Below are positions 26,112-35,460 of a DNA stretch of 39,941 nt, one piece after another. The stretch spans positions 1-39,941 of the forward strand of contig VGRO01000034.1 in assembly GCA_016875335.1 (NCBI GenBank), read 5' to 3'. The notes under the pieces were generated by a model. That model was not told where the DNA came from. It searched no databases and saw nothing but the letters and a program-made list of their open reading frames with translations. The stretch's first letter is position 1. The number at the start of each line of letters is the position of its first letter. The position numbers and the translations under genes were made by a program. This stretch comes from Deltaproteobacteria bacterium (GTDB lineage: Bacteria; Myxococcota_A; UBA9042).

Positions 26112-27466
26112 GCGACGCCGAAAAGCCTCAACTGCAAACTGCGCCCGAAGCGGAAGCGGCTTCGCACGCCGCGCCTGGCAAATGGGCGCTGCGGCTGGCC
26201 GGGCTGCTGCGCTGGCTTTTGGTCCTCGCCATGATGGGCGCGGCCGGCGGCACGTGGTGGCACGCCCACGCGCCCAAGACCGAGGCCGGCGCCGAGCCCT
26301 ACACGTGTCCCATGCACCCGACCTACGTCATCCCAGGCAAAGGGTCGTGTCCGATCTGCGGCATGGACCTGGTGCCGCAGGCCTCGCTCGCCGACGACGC
26401 CAGCCCGACCGCCGACCCGCACGCGCACTACCGCCTCGATGGGGTCAGCGGTGTCGCGCCCGTGCGCATCGACACCGGCCGCTTGCAGCGGGCAGGCGTG
26501 CGGGCCGCGCAAGTCGAGCGCCGCGACATCGCCGTGGAACACGCCGTCATCGGCGGCGTATCGCGGGACCCGGCGCGGTCCGTGGCGGTGACGGCCCGCA
26601 CAGGCGGTTGGGTCCAAAACCTGACCACGCTGCTGCCTGGCGAGCCCATCGCGCGCGGCGCCGCGGTGGCGCAGCTCTACAGCCGCGAGCTGCAGGAGGC
26701 CCAGGCCGAGTTTCTGGCGACCGCGCACGGCGGCGAGGTCGGGCAGGGCGAACATGCGCTGCGTGCCGCCGCCGGCGAGCGCCTGATGCGGCTGGGCATG
26801 GGCAAGGGCGCGGTGTCGGGGCTCGGATCGGCCAAGGGCACGGTGTCGCTGGTTGCCCCACAAGATGGCGTTGTGCTCGAGCGTCCGGTGCTCCAGGGCG
26901 CCTACGTCGGTCCGGGTCAGGCGGTGCTGGTCCTGGGTGCCGCTGACGCGTGGCTGACCATGGCCGAGGTGCCGGTGGGCGCGGGCGCCGCGTTGGACGG
27001 CCTGGTGGTCCAAATGCCTGACGGCGCGACCTGCGCAGCCGAAACCTTGCCGCGCGACCCAGCGGACGGCGGCAGCGGCGTTTTTTCGCGATTGCGAGCC
27101 CGGTTGCGCTGCGCATCCACCGTGCCCTACGCGGGCGTCCAAGTGCGGTGGACGTGGCGTCGGGTCGAAAGGGACGTGCTGGCGGTGCCCGACGAGGCGG
27201 TGGTCGAGACCGGCGACGCCACCTACGTCTATCGCACCGACAATGCCGGCCGGATGTTGCCGACCCGGGTGCGCACAGGTCTGCGCGCCGACGGCCACGT
27301 CGCCATCGCTGCGGGCCTTGCGCAAGGCGATTGGGTGGTGGTGTCCGCGGCCTTCGTGGTGGACGCCGAGGCGCGGCTGGCAGCCGCCGCCGAAAAGCCC
27401 AAGCCGATCTCCGCGCCGCCCGCCGACGACCCCCATGCCGCGCACCGGGCAGGAGGCGCGCCATGA
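26108..27466 (+). CDS. CusB-like membrane-fusion protein with heavy-metal-binding domain
   Basis: A 452-aa periplasmic adaptor linking the RND pump to the outer-membrane channel. An N-terminal membrane anchor (residues about 31-48) is followed by a heavy-metal-binding motif YTCPMHPTYVIPGKGSCPIC..MDL (residues 65-88), typical of CusB-type adaptors. The lipoyl/beta-barrel regions follow (RTGGWVQNLTTLLPGEPIARG; SLVAPQDGVVLERPVLQG). The C-terminus ends in His-rich DPHAAH. The start lies in the stop of the outer-membrane factor and its own stop overlaps the pump start, a tight operon. Copper or silver is the most likely substrate. Confidence 0.9.
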   Translation: MSDAEKPQLQTAPEAEAASHAAPGKWALRLAGLLRWLLVLAMMGAAGGTWWHAHAPKTEAGAEPYTCPMHPTYVIPGKGSCPICGMDLVPQASLADDASPTADPHAHYRLDGVSGVAPVRIDTGRLQRAGVRAAQVERRDIAVEHAVIGGVSRDPARSVAVTARTGGWVQNLTTLLPGEPIARGAAVAQLYSRELQEAQAEFLATAHGGEVGQGEHALRAAAGERLMRLGMGKGAVSGLGSAKGTVSLVAPQDGVVLERPVLQGAYVGPGQAVLVLGAADAWLTMAEVPVGAGAALDGLVVQMPDGATCAAETLPRDPADGGSGVFSRLRARLRCASTVPYAGVQVRWTWRRVERDVLAVPDEAVVETGDATYVYRTDNAGRMLPTRVRTGLRADGHVAIAAGLAQGDWVVVSAAFVVDAEARLAAAAEKPKPISAPPADDPHAAHRAGGAP

Positions 27467-30400
27467 TCGACCGCATCATCCGTTGGTCGGTGCTGCACCC
27501 GTGGGTGGTGCTGGTGCTGTCGCTCGCTGCGGGCGTGGCGGGCTGGCGGGCCTTGCGCGACACGCCGCTCGACGCCATCCCGGACCTCTCCGACACCCAG
27601 GTCATCTTGCTCGGCGAATGGATGGGCGTGGCCCCCGACCGGTTGGAGTCGCAGGTCGCGCGGCCGGTGGCGTCGGCCCTGGTGGCGACCCCCAAAGTCA
27701 AGGCAGTGCGGGCGTACACCATGTACGGCATGGTGTTTTTCTATGCGATCTTCGACGACGGCACAGACGCCGCCTGGGCGCGCAGCCGCATCCAAGAGCA
27801 ACTGGGCCAGATGCAGGCGCTTTTGCCGGTCGGGCCGCGGCTGTCGCTGGGGCCGGACGCGAGCGGCGTCGGCTGGGCGTTCCAGTACGCGCTGGTGGAC
27901 GACGCCGGCGCCCAGGACCTCGCTGCCCTGCGCACGCTGCAGGAGACGACGCTGCGCAATGCCCTGGCCAGCGTGCCGGGCGTCGCCGAGGTGGCCGCAG
28001 TCGGTGGTTTTCGGCGTCAGGTGCAGATCGACGTCAACCCAGGACCGCTCGCAGCGCACGGGCTGTCGCTCGACGACGTGGCGCGGGCGGCCCAGGCGGC
28101 TGTGGGCGACCAGTCGGCGGGTCTGATCGAGATGAGCCAGCGCGAGTACTTCGTGCGCATCGCCGGCAATACACTGGACCTGGACGTGCTGCGCAGGACG
28201 CCGGTGGGCTCCAACCCGGCGCGGCCCGTAACGCTCGGCGACGTCGCCACGGTCGGATGGGCGCCGCAAGCCCGGCGCGGCACGGCCGACTGGGACGGCA
28301 TGGGCGAAACGGTGAGCGGCATCGTGGTGGTGCGGGCCGGCGAAAACGTGCTCGGCGTGCTGGATCGCGTCAAGGCACGCCTGGAAGAACTCAAGCCCGC
28401 GCTGCCCGAAGGTGTGCGCGTGGTGCCGGTGTACGACCGCAGCAACCTGATTCGCCGCGCGGTCGAGACGCTGACAGGGGCGCTGGTCGAGCAACTGGCC
28501 GTGGTCATCGTGGTCATCCTGGTGTTCCTCGCGCACCTGCGCTCGACGCTGGTGGCGGTGGTCATGCTGCCGCTGGCGGTGCTGCTGGCCTTCGTGCCGA
28601 TGCGCCAGCTTGGCGTGACCGCCAACCTGATGAGTTTGGGAGGCATCGCGCTGGCGATCGGCGACCTGGTCGACGCCGCCGTGGTGCTCATCGACGACGC
28701 GCACCGCAAACTCGAGCGCACGCCCAACCCGACGCGGCAGCAGCGCATCGACGCCATCTTGCAGGCGTGCCGCGGCATGGGGCCGCCGATCTTCTTCTCG
28801 TTGCTTTTGCTGGTGGTGTCCTTTTTGCCGGTGTTCGCGCTGCAAGGTCAGGGCCGTCGTCTTTTCGAGCCGCTGGCGATGACCAAGACGTTTGCGATGG
28901 CGGCGGCGGCGATCTTGTCGATTACGCTGGCCCCGGCGCTGGTGCGGCTATTCGTGCGCGGCCACATTGTGCCCGAATCGCAGCAGTGGCTGTCGCGCGT
29001 CCTCATCAAGCTCTACCGGCCGATGGCGTGGGCCGCACTGCACAACCCCAAGACCACGCTGCTGATGGGCGTGTTCGCGGTGCTGAGCGCGATTCCGGTC
29101 GCGCGCGGCCTGGGCAGCGAGTTCATGCCGGCGCTCGACGAGGGCGACCTGCTGTACATGCCGACCACCGCCAACGGCATCGCCATCGACGAAGCGCAGC
29201 GGCTGCTGCAGACCCAAGACCGTGCCATCCGGGCGTTTCCAGAGGTGCAAAGCGTGCTCGGCAAGGCCGGCCGCGCCGAGACCTCGACCGACCCGGCGCC
29301 GCTGTCGATGATCGAGACGGTCATCCAGCTCAAACCCCGGGACCAGTGGCGCAAGGTCGCGCAGCAATGCTGGTGGCACAAGGACAAGGGCGTCGCCGCC
29401 GACTGGGTCCCGGCGTTTGCCACGGCGCTTCTTGAGCGGCTGTGCCCGAGCGAACGGCCGCTGACGCTGGACGAACTGGCCACGCAGATGCAGGCCGGGC
29501 TCGACCAGGCCGGCTGGACCCACGCCTGGACCAAGCCCATCAAGGCGCGCATCGACATGCTGGCCACCGGCATCCGCACCCCGGTCGGCGTCAAGGTCTA
29601 CGGCAAAGATCTGCCGGCCATCGACGCCGCGGCCGGCCAACTGGTGCGTGCCGTGGGCAAGCTGCCGGGAACGCGCAGCGCCTTTGCCGAACGCAACCTC
29701 GGCCAGTATTACGTGGACATCGAACCCGACCGCGCAGCGTTGGCGCGACACGGGCTGCTGGCCGGCGACCTTGGGCGGCTTTTGGCGTTGGCGGTCGGTG
29801 GCCAGACCGTGGCGACGTTGCCTGACGGCCGATCCACCGTCGACGTGCAGGTGCGGCTGGCGAAGGGCTTTCGCGACAGCCGCGCCGAACTGGAGATGCT
29901 GCCGATCGCGGTGCCGCGGCCGGCGCTGGCGGGCGCCGCGAACCCGGCGTCGCCGGCGGGTGGCGACGGCATGGCCGCGATGTCGGGAGGGATGGGGACA
30001 GGCTCAGGGACAGGGACAGGAACAGGGACAGGGACAGGCTCAGGGACAGGGACAGGAACAGGGACAGGGACAGGCTCAGGGACAGGTACAGGTACAGGTA
30101 CTGCTGCGCCGGTGGCGAACCTGACGGTGCCGCTGCGCGACCTCGCCAAGGTCGTGGTGCGCGAAGGCCCGCCGATGATCAAGACCGAGAACGCGCAGCC
30201 CGTTGGCTACGTGTACATCGACGTGGATGCCGACCGGACCGACATCGGCGCATGGGTGGCAGCGGCAAAGCACAAGGTCCAGGCAGCCGGCCTGCCTGCG
30301 GGCACACGCTTGGAGTGGACGGGGCAATACGAGCTGCTGTTGGCGATGCAGGAGAGGATGCAAACCCTGGTGCCGCTGACACTGGGCTTGATGCTGCTGC

Positions 30401-30885
30401 TGTTGTGGCTGAACTTCGGCAACCTTGCGCAGCCGCTCATTGTCCTGGGCACCGTGCCGTTCGCGCTCGTGGGCTCGGTGTGGCTGCTCGGCTGGCTCGA
30501 CTACCGGCTGTCGACCGCTGTGTGGGTGGGCCTGATTGCGCTGGTCGGCGTGGCGGCCGAGACCGGCGTGGTGATGATCCTCTACCTCGACGAATCCTGG
30601 CAGCGCTGGAAAGACGAGGGGCGATTGCGCACCGTCGAGGATCTGCGCATGGCAGTGCTCGAAGGCGCGGTGCAGCGGGTGCGGCCCAAGCTGATGACCG
30701 TGGCCATGAACGTCGTCGGCCTCGGCCCAGTGTTGTGGGCCGAGGGCACCGGTGCAGAGGTCACCCGGCGCATTTGCGCGCCGCTGGTGGGCGGGTTGGT
30801 GACGAGCACGTTCCTGACGCTGGAGATCATCCCGGTCGTGTACTTCTACTGGCGCAGGTGGCAGATGCACACGCGGGCGCCGTAG
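27463..30885 (+). CDS. HME-RND heavy-metal efflux pump (CusA/CzcA-like) with a hexamer-encoded insertion
   Basis: A 1140-aa inner-membrane proton-driven pump. An AGGAGG site precedes the ATG, which overlaps the adaptor stop. Family marks include DTPLDAIPDLSDTQVI near the N-terminus, SEFMPALDEGDLLYMP (about 550-566), GRAETSTDPAPLSMIETVIQ and RIDMLATGIRTPVG, whose Met699 I equate from memory with CusA Met573. The position of a second CusA pore Met appears to be Leu (RHGLLAGD). Where the third would lie (PIAVP), there is an insertion of about 55 residues: Met-rich GMAAMSGGMG and then Gly-Thr/Gly-Ser repeats coded by CAGGNA hexamers. The pump is otherwise complete with twelve expected membrane spans. 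Cu/Ag specificity is likely but not certain. Confidence 0.9.
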   Translation: MIDRIIRWSVLHPWVVLVLSLAAGVAGWRALRDTPLDAIPDLSDTQVILLGEWMGVAPDRLESQVARPVASALVATPKVKAVRAYTMYGMVFFYAIFDDGTDAAWARSRIQEQLGQMQALLPVGPRLSLGPDASGVGWAFQYALVDDAGAQDLAALRTLQETTLRNALASVPGVAEVAAVGGFRRQVQIDVNPGPLAAHGLSLDDVARAAQAAVGDQSAGLIEMSQREYFVRIAGNTLDLDVLRRTPVGSNPARPVTLGDVATVGWAPQARRGTADWDGMGETVSGIVVVRAGENVLGVLDRVKARLEELKPALPEGVRVVPVYDRSNLIRRAVETLTGALVEQLAVVIVVILVFLAHLRSTLVAVVMLPLAVLLAFVPMRQLGVTANLMSLGGIALAIGDLVDAAVVLIDDAHRKLERTPNPTRQQRIDAILQACRGMGPPIFFSLLLLVVSFLPVFALQGQGRRLFEPLAMTKTFAMAAAAILSITLAPALVRLFVRGHIVPESQQWLSRVLIKLYRPMAWAALHNPKTTLLMGVFAVLSAIPVARGLGSEFMPALDEGDLLYMPTTANGIAIDEAQRLLQTQDRAIRAFPEVQSVLGKAGRAETSTDPAPLSMIETVIQLKPRDQWRKVAQQCWWHKDKGVAADWVPAFATALLERLCPSERPLTLDELATQMQAGLDQAGWTHAWTKPIKARIDMLATGIRTPVGVKVYGKDLPAIDAAAGQLVRAVGKLPGTRSAFAERNLGQYYVDIEPDRAALARHGLLAGDLGRLLALAVGGQTVATLPDGRSTVDVQVRLAKGFRDSRAELEMLPIAVPRPALAGAANPASPAGGDGMAAMSGGMGTGSGTGTGTGTGTGSGTGTGTGTGTGSGTGTGTGTAAPVANLTVPLRDLAKVVVREGPPMIKTENAQPVGYVYIDVDADRTDIGAWVAAAKHKVQAAGLPAGTRLEWTGQYELLLAMQERMQTLVPLTLGLMLLLLWLNFGNLAQPLIVLGTVPFALVGSVWLLGWLDYRLSTAVWVGLIALVGVAAETGVVMILYLDESWQRWKDEGRLRTVEDLRMAVLEGAVQRVRPKLMTVAMNVVGLGPVLWAEGTGAEVTRRICAPLVGGLVTSTFLTLEIIPVVYFYWRRWQMHTRAP
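29995..30101 (+). repeat. In-frame CAGGNA hexanucleotide array inside the RND pump gene
   Basis: About 107 bp of GGGACA, GGCTCA, GGAACA and GGTACA units, translated as alternating Gly-Thr and Gly-Ser dipeptides. It is the reverse complement of the CCTGNN array at 12840-13028. Being a multiple of three, the unit can expand or shrink without breaking the gene. Confidence 0.92.
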
Positions 30886-31461
30886 CCCCTCGAAAGCGCC
30901 CCCCAAGGTACATTCACCGTTCGGACCCGCAGCCGCACAAGCACGCGCGCATGCGGACCAGTGTGGCGAGGTCTTCATCGGCGCCCGACGGTGCGCCATC
31001 TGACGCAAGCGCAAGCAACTCCCTGGCGATGCCCATGCGCTCTGCGGGCGTCAGGGCCGCGGCGGCGCGCAGTTGGCGCAGGCGCAAAACATCAGGAGCG
31101 TCGGCGCGGGTACGAGGTTTTTCGGCCGCCCTGGCCCGCATGCGCGGCGAGTGCTGAGGCGCCAGCGAAAAGTACGCGACGCGGCCCCGAGCAGGCAAAC
31201 GGCCCATGTGCACACTGCGTTTCGTGGCGCTGTGGGCCAGCGCGAGCCTGCCGTTGGAACCACCTTGCCCCGCCAGCCCTCGACGGGCAAAATGCTGCGC
31301 GGGCCCGCTTTGGCGCGGTCATCGTCATGCCCAGGGCCATCGCCGACGAGTTGCCGGCAGCTCAGCGCTTGCGGTTCGTCCAGCCGACCCGCCGGCCGGG
31401 CCTCGACCGATTTGGCCATGCACAGAGCGGCCGGACCGTCCCGGCTGTCGCGGAGTTCCGC
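30886..31461. other. Intergenic region between pump operon and lipoprotein gene
   Basis: Besides one possible small minus-strand gene (30914-31213), nothing firm is seen. CCCCGAGCAGGCAAACGGCC near 31185 resembles part of repeat R2 (CCGAGCAAGC.AACGGGCCC) but the rest does not align well. Confidence 0.4.
30914..31213 (-). CDS. Possible small hypothetical protein
   Basis: A 99-aa frame whose C-terminal two thirds (DVLRLRQLRAAAALTPAERM, then GIARELLALA) looks like a real helical protein and not GC noise; LTPAER..IARELL is a common pattern in small bacterial proteins. The start is uncertain: the ATG at 31213, or one at 31141 that gives MRARAAEKPRTR. It is convergent to the pump operon. No function can be given. 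Confidence 0.35.
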   Translation of the reverse strand: MHMGRLPARGRVAYFSLAPQHSPRMRARAAEKPRTRADAPDVLRLRQLRAAAALTPAERMGIARELLALASDGAPSGADEDLATLVRMRACLCGCGSER

Positions 31462-33327
31462 ATGTCGCGTTCGCTTCTCATCCTGTCGCTTTTCGCCTCC
31501 CTCTGTGTTTCCGGCTGTGCCATCGGCGGTGGCGGCGGCGGCGGTGGCGGCGGCGGAGGCCCCATCGGTACAGCCGGAGTGGACGGATCGCCCTGCAATC
31601 CGACCACCCAGGTCAGCGCGTGCAGCGCCGCGACCACGATTCAGGTGGCGTGCGACCCGGCCAGCGGCAAATGGGCGATGCTCGGGCCGTGCCCCGCCGG
31701 CAAGGTGTGCAAGGAATCCGCGCAGTCGGGCAAGACCGTCGCCACCTGCGCGGATCCGGTGAGCGGTGGCGGCACGGCCGCAGCCGACGCGGCGACGGGC
31801 GGCGGCAACGGCAGCTCCGGCGGCGGCGAGACCACGACTGGCGGTTCCGACGGCGGAGGCACCACTGGCGGCGACGCGCCTGCCGTAGACGTCGTCACCG
31901 TCGAGGACCAGACCACACTCAAGGATGAGGTCACGCCGAAAGACGAATCGACCTGCACGCCCAACTGCGCCGACAAGGAGTGCGGCGACAACGGTTGCGG
32001 CGGGGTCTGCGGCAAATGCCCGGGCGCAGCGCCCAACTGCGTGCAGGGAACCTGCCAGGCCACCTGCAAACCCAACTGCGCCGGCAAGGCGTGCGGCGAC
32101 AACGGCTGCGGCGGCTCCTGCGGCACCTGCCCGGCAACCGCGCCCGTGTGCGACCAGTTCCAATGCAAAGGCGACTGCGAGCCCAACTGCGCCGGCAAGA
32201 ACTGCGGCCCCGACGGCTGTGGTGGCTCCTGCGGCACCTGCCCGGCGACTGCGCCGGTGTGTGACCAGTTCCAGTGCAAAGGCGACTGTGAGCCCAACTG
32301 CGCCGGCAAGAACTGCGGCCCCGACGGCTGCGGCGGCGCGTGCGGCACGTGCTCGGGCGGCACCACCTGCAGCGCGCAGGGCATGTGCGTGGCGACCGGG
32401 GCGACGATTCCGGCCGGCGGCGTCTGCTGGGGCAAGAGCAACCCGTGCACGGCGGGCACGCAGTGTGTGGTGACCACCGATTCCGGGGGTGCCAAGTGCC
32501 TGCCGGACCAGAACAACGGCCAGGCGTGCGGCGCAGGGATCGGCTACTGCAAGCCCGGTAGCGAGTGCTTGTGGACCAGCAAGGCCAAATCCAGCGGCAA
32601 GTGCTACCCGAACCTCGCGGCCGGCAGTCCGTGTTCCTCCTACGGCGTCGGCCTTTGCAGCGACGGTGCATGTGCGTGGACGGCCAAGCCGCCAGCAGCG
32701 CAGAAGTGTTTTGTCAACGGCGGCCTCGGCGCGGCGTGCGGCGACTACGCGATGGGCAACTGCAAGGACGGCCTGTCGTGCATCCAGGACGCCAAGGATG
32801 CAACCACCTCCAGTTGCATGAAGGACGCCGCGGCCGGAGCGGCGTGCGGCCCAGGCATCGGCGGCTGCGGGGAAGGCACCGAATGCATCTGGACGTCGTC
32901 GGCCAAGACCAGCGCCAAGTGCGTGCCGCCCGCCGCACCCGGCGCCTCGTGCGCTCAATGGGGCACTGCGACCGCGTGCGTGCCATGGTACAGCTGCGCC
33001 CCCGACAGCAACGCCCAAGGCGCCCCCCGCCACTGCAAGCCCATCAAGAAGATCGGCGAGACGTGCGGCTACGGCATTGGGTTCTGCTCGTTCATCGGCC
33101 AGTGCGTCCCCGAAACCTCCGGGGCGAGCAGCGGCAAGTGCATGCTTGGCGGCCCCAAAAGCGCGTTCTGCGGCATCGGAATCGCCGGATGCATTTCGGG
33201 GTACGGCTGCAAGTTCGATGCCGGAAAATCGACGGGGAGCTGCCAGGACGTCTGTGAGATCAACGGATACTATGGCGACGGCGAGTGCGACAGCGTGTGC
33301 GTCGAACCCGATCCCGATTGCTTCTGA
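31462..33327 (+). CDS. Cysteine-rich repeat lipoprotein
   Basis: A 621-aa exported lipoprotein. The signal peptide ends in lipobox VSGC (lipidated C19), followed by a run of twelve glycines and a Gly/Thr/Ser-rich linker to about residue 150. Four units with core NCAGK.CG.DGCGG.CG.C (37 aa in three of them) come next, then about seven units of the type CG.GIG.C..G.EC.W (about 35-40 aa), and an acidic C-terminus with further Cys. These repeats are familiar in Myxococcota surface proteins and presumably form disulfide-stabilised rods. CGGAG lies upstream of the ATG. No enzyme motif is seen. Confidence 0.82.
   Translation: MSRSLLILSLFASLCVSGCAIGGGGGGGGGGGGPIGTAGVDGSPCNPTTQVSACSAATTIQVACDPASGKWAMLGPCPAGKVCKESAQSGKTVATCADPVSGGGTAAADAATGGGNGSSGGGETTTGGSDGGGTTGGDAPAVDVVTVEDQTTLKDEVTPKDESTCTPNCADKECGDNGCGGVCGKCPGAAPNCVQGTCQATCKPNCAGKACGDNGCGGSCGTCPATAPVCDQFQCKGDCEPNCAGKNCGPDGCGGSCGTCPATAPVCDQFQCKGDCEPNCAGKNCGPDGCGGACGTCSGGTTCSAQGMCVATGATIPAGGVCWGKSNPCTAGTQCVVTTDSGGAKCLPDQNNGQACGAGIGYCKPGSECLWTSKAKSSGKCYPNLAAGSPCSSYGVGLCSDGACAWTAKPPAAQKCFVNGGLGAACGDYAMGNCKDGLSCIQDAKDATTSSCMKDAAAGAACGPGIGGCGEGTECIWTSSAKTSAKCVPPAAPGASCAQWGTATACVPWYSCAPDSNAQGAPRHCKPIKKIGETCGYGIGFCSFIGQCVPETSGASSGKCMLGGPKSAFCGIGIAGCISGYGCKFDAGKSTGSCQDVCEINGYYGDGECDSVCVEPDPDCF
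31525..31560 (+). repeat. GGN trinucleotide tract (poly-Gly)
   Basis: Twelve successive Gly codons (GGC/GGT/GGA) directly behind the lipidated Cys region. As a trinucleotide tract it can vary in length without breaking the frame. Confidence 0.8.
32053..32385 (+). repeat. Three 111-bp tandem repeats in the lipoprotein
   Basis: Units 32053-32163, 32164-32274 and 32275-32385 each code 37 residues with the NCAGK.CG..GCGG.CGTC core. The second unit and the first two thirds of the third are almost identical at DNA level, indicating recent duplication. Confidence 0.85.
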
Positions 33328-33417
33328 CGTGGACCGCGCGGCGGGACCCACCCTTGACCCCGCCACCCATTTGCCTGACCCTGCCGGCCCTCGGCGCCCA
33401 TGCGCCCGCTTGGCCTC

Positions 33418-35460
33418 ATGACCACGCCCGCCAATCCCCTGCTGCAACCCTGGCCCGAGCCCCACGGACTGCCGCCGTTCGCTGCGATTGCGCCTGAGCA
33501 TTACGAGCCGGCCCTGCGGTCCGCGATGGCCGAACATCTGGCGGAGCTCGATGCCATTGCGGCCGACCCGGCCCCACCGGACTTCGAAAACACCGCGCTG
33601 GCGCTCGACCTGGCCGGGCGTGCCCTGCAACGGATTGCCCTGCTTTTCAACAACATGGTGGCCGCGGAGACCTCGCCGGCCCTGCAAGCTGCGGAGCAAG
33701 CCGTGGCGCCGCTCCTGGCCGGCCACGAGGCGCGGGTGCTCCAGCACGCTGGCGTGTTTGCAAGGCTGGACGACCTGCACGGTCGGCGCCGCGACCTGGG
33801 CCTGGACGTCGAGCAGGTGCGGCTGGTCGAACGCTTCCACCTCGACTATTGCTTGGCAGGCGCGCGGCTGGCCGAACCTCAACGCAACCGCGCCGCCGCC
33901 ATCGCCATGGAACTGGCCGGCTTGTGCACGACCTTCACCCAGAACGTTTTGGCCGACGAGTCCGAAAACGGCCTGTGGTTGACCGAAGGCGACGTCGCCG
34001 GCTTGCCCGCGGGGCTGGTTTCCGCGGCCCGGCAAGCGGCGGCCCAGCGCGGCAGGCCAGACGGATGGCTCATCACGCTGTCCCGGTCGCTGGTGGTGCC
34101 GTTCCTGACCCAGTCGCCGCGCCGGGACTTGCGCGAAAAGGCATGGCGGCTGTGGATGGACCGCGGCCGGTTGCGCACCGACCGCGACAACCACCAGGTC
34201 GCCAACAAGATCTTGGCCTTGCGCAACGAACTCGCCGCGCTGCACGGCTGCGCGACCTACGCCGACCACGCCCTGCGCGACACCATGGCCGCGACGCCGG
34301 CCGCGGTCACGGCGCTGTTCGATCGCGTGTGGCGACCGGCGGTGGCCAAGGCCCTGGCAGAACGCCAGGCGCTGCAGACCGCGGCAGCCGAGCTGGGTGA
34401 ACCCGCGGACATCGAAGCTTGGGACTGGCGCTACCTCGCCGAGAAGGTGCGCGCCTCCCGCTTTGCCATCGACGACGCCGAGGTCAAGCCGTACTTCTCC
34501 CTCGAACGCATGGTGCAGGCGGCGTTCGCGTGCGCGCAACGACTTTTCGGCGTGTCGTTCACCGAGGTCGCGGGCGCCGAGCTCTACCACCCAGACGCCC
34601 GACTTTTCGAGGTCCACCGCGGCGGCGCGCGCATGGGCCATTTCATCAGCGACAACTTCGCCCGGCCGACCAAGCGCGGCGGTGCGTGGATGAACGAGTA
34701 CCGCTACCAGTCCGTCGCCGGCGGCCGCGTGCTGCCGCTGGTCGGCAACCACAACAATTTCAACAAGCCCGACGCCGGGCAGCCGGCGCTGCTGAGCCTG
34801 GACGACGTGCGCACGCTTTTCCACGAGTTCGGTCACGGTCTGCACGGGCTGCTGAGCCAATCGAACTACCAGAGGTTGGCCTGCACCCGCGTGCTCAAGG
34901 ATTTCGTCGAGTTGCCGTCGCAGCTTTTCGAACACTGGGCCATCGAGCCCGCGGTCCTGGCTGAACACGCGCTGCACGCGCAAACCGGCGAGCCCATGCC
35001 CGCCGCGTTGCTCGAACGGGTGCTGGCGGCGCGCAAGTTCGGCCAGGGCCTCGAGACCGTCGAATACACCCTGTCGGCGTACCTCGACATGGGCCTGCAC
35101 ACCCGGACAGACGGCGGCACGCTGGACATCGCCGCGTTCGAACGGCAGTTGATGGCCGACCTGGGCGTCCCCGACGGCATTTTCGGCCGCCACCGCCCGG
35201 CGCATTTCCTCCACTTGTTCAGTGGCCCCGACTACGCTGCCGGCTACTACGTCTACATGTGGGCAGAATTGCTGGAAGCCGACGCTTTCGAGGCGTTCAC
35301 CGAGGCAGGCGACCCGTTCGATCCGGTCGTGGCCGAGCGGCTCCACCGCCATGTATATTCGGCCGGCAATCGGCACGCACCGGGCGCGGCCTTTCGGGCG
35401 TTTCGCGGGCGCGACCCAGACCCGGGCGCGATGCTGCGCAAGCGGGGGTTGGGAGGGTAG
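33418..35460 (+). CDS. dcp: Peptidyl-dipeptidase Dcp (M3 family metallopeptidase)
   Basis: A 680-aa zinc metallopeptidase that removes dipeptides from peptide C-termini, matching the length of E. coli Dcp (681 aa). The zinc motif is HEFGH at 469-473 (LFHEFGHGLHGL), followed by the distal DFVELPSQ with the third ligand Glu. Other M3 marks match: PDFENTALAL, YHPDARLFEV, GGAWMNE, NFNKPDAGQPALLSLDDVRT and GPDYAAGYYVYMWA. The ATG at 33418 (MTTPANPLLQ) fits the family start better than the ATG at 33400. There is no signal peptide, so it is cytoplasmic. It is probably transcribed alone; no partner genes are close. Confidence 0.94.
   Translation: MTTPANPLLQPWPEPHGLPPFAAIAPEHYEPALRSAMAEHLAELDAIAADPAPPDFENTALALDLAGRALQRIALLFNNMVAAETSPALQAAEQAVAPLLAGHEARVLQHAGVFARLDDLHGRRRDLGLDVEQVRLVERFHLDYCLAGARLAEPQRNRAAAIAMELAGLCTTFTQNVLADESENGLWLTEGDVAGLPAGLVSAARQAAAQRGRPDGWLITLSRSLVVPFLTQSPRRDLREKAWRLWMDRGRLRTDRDNHQVANKILALRNELAALHGCATYADHALRDTMAATPAAVTALFDRVWRPAVAKALAERQALQTAAAELGEPADIEAWDWRYLAEKVRASRFAIDDAEVKPYFSLERMVQAAFACAQRLFGVSFTEVAGAELYHPDARLFEVHRGGARMGHFISDNFARPTKRGGAWMNEYRYQSVAGGRVLPLVGNHNNFNKPDAGQPALLSLDDVRTLFHEFGHGLHGLLSQSNYQRLACTRVLKDFVELPSQLFEHWAIEPAVLAEHALHAQTGEPMPAALLERVLAARKFGQGLETVEYTLSAYLDMGLHTRTDGGTLDIAAFERQLMADLGVPDGIFGRHRPAHFLHLFSGPDYAAGYYVYMWAELLEADAFEAFTEAGDPFDPVVAERLHRHVYSAGNRHAPGAAFRAFRGRDPDPGAMLRKRGLGG

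Noticed and set aside
31180..31205. Possible third copy of repeat R2
   Set aside because: Only about 20 bp resemble R2, and the hairpin and other blocks are missing; chance similarity cannot be excluded.
31051..35376. A minus-strand open frame of over 1400 codons
   Set aside because: Antisense of the Cys-rich lipoprotein and of dcp, both clearly coding on the plus strand; composition is Ala/Gly/Arg-rich without domains.
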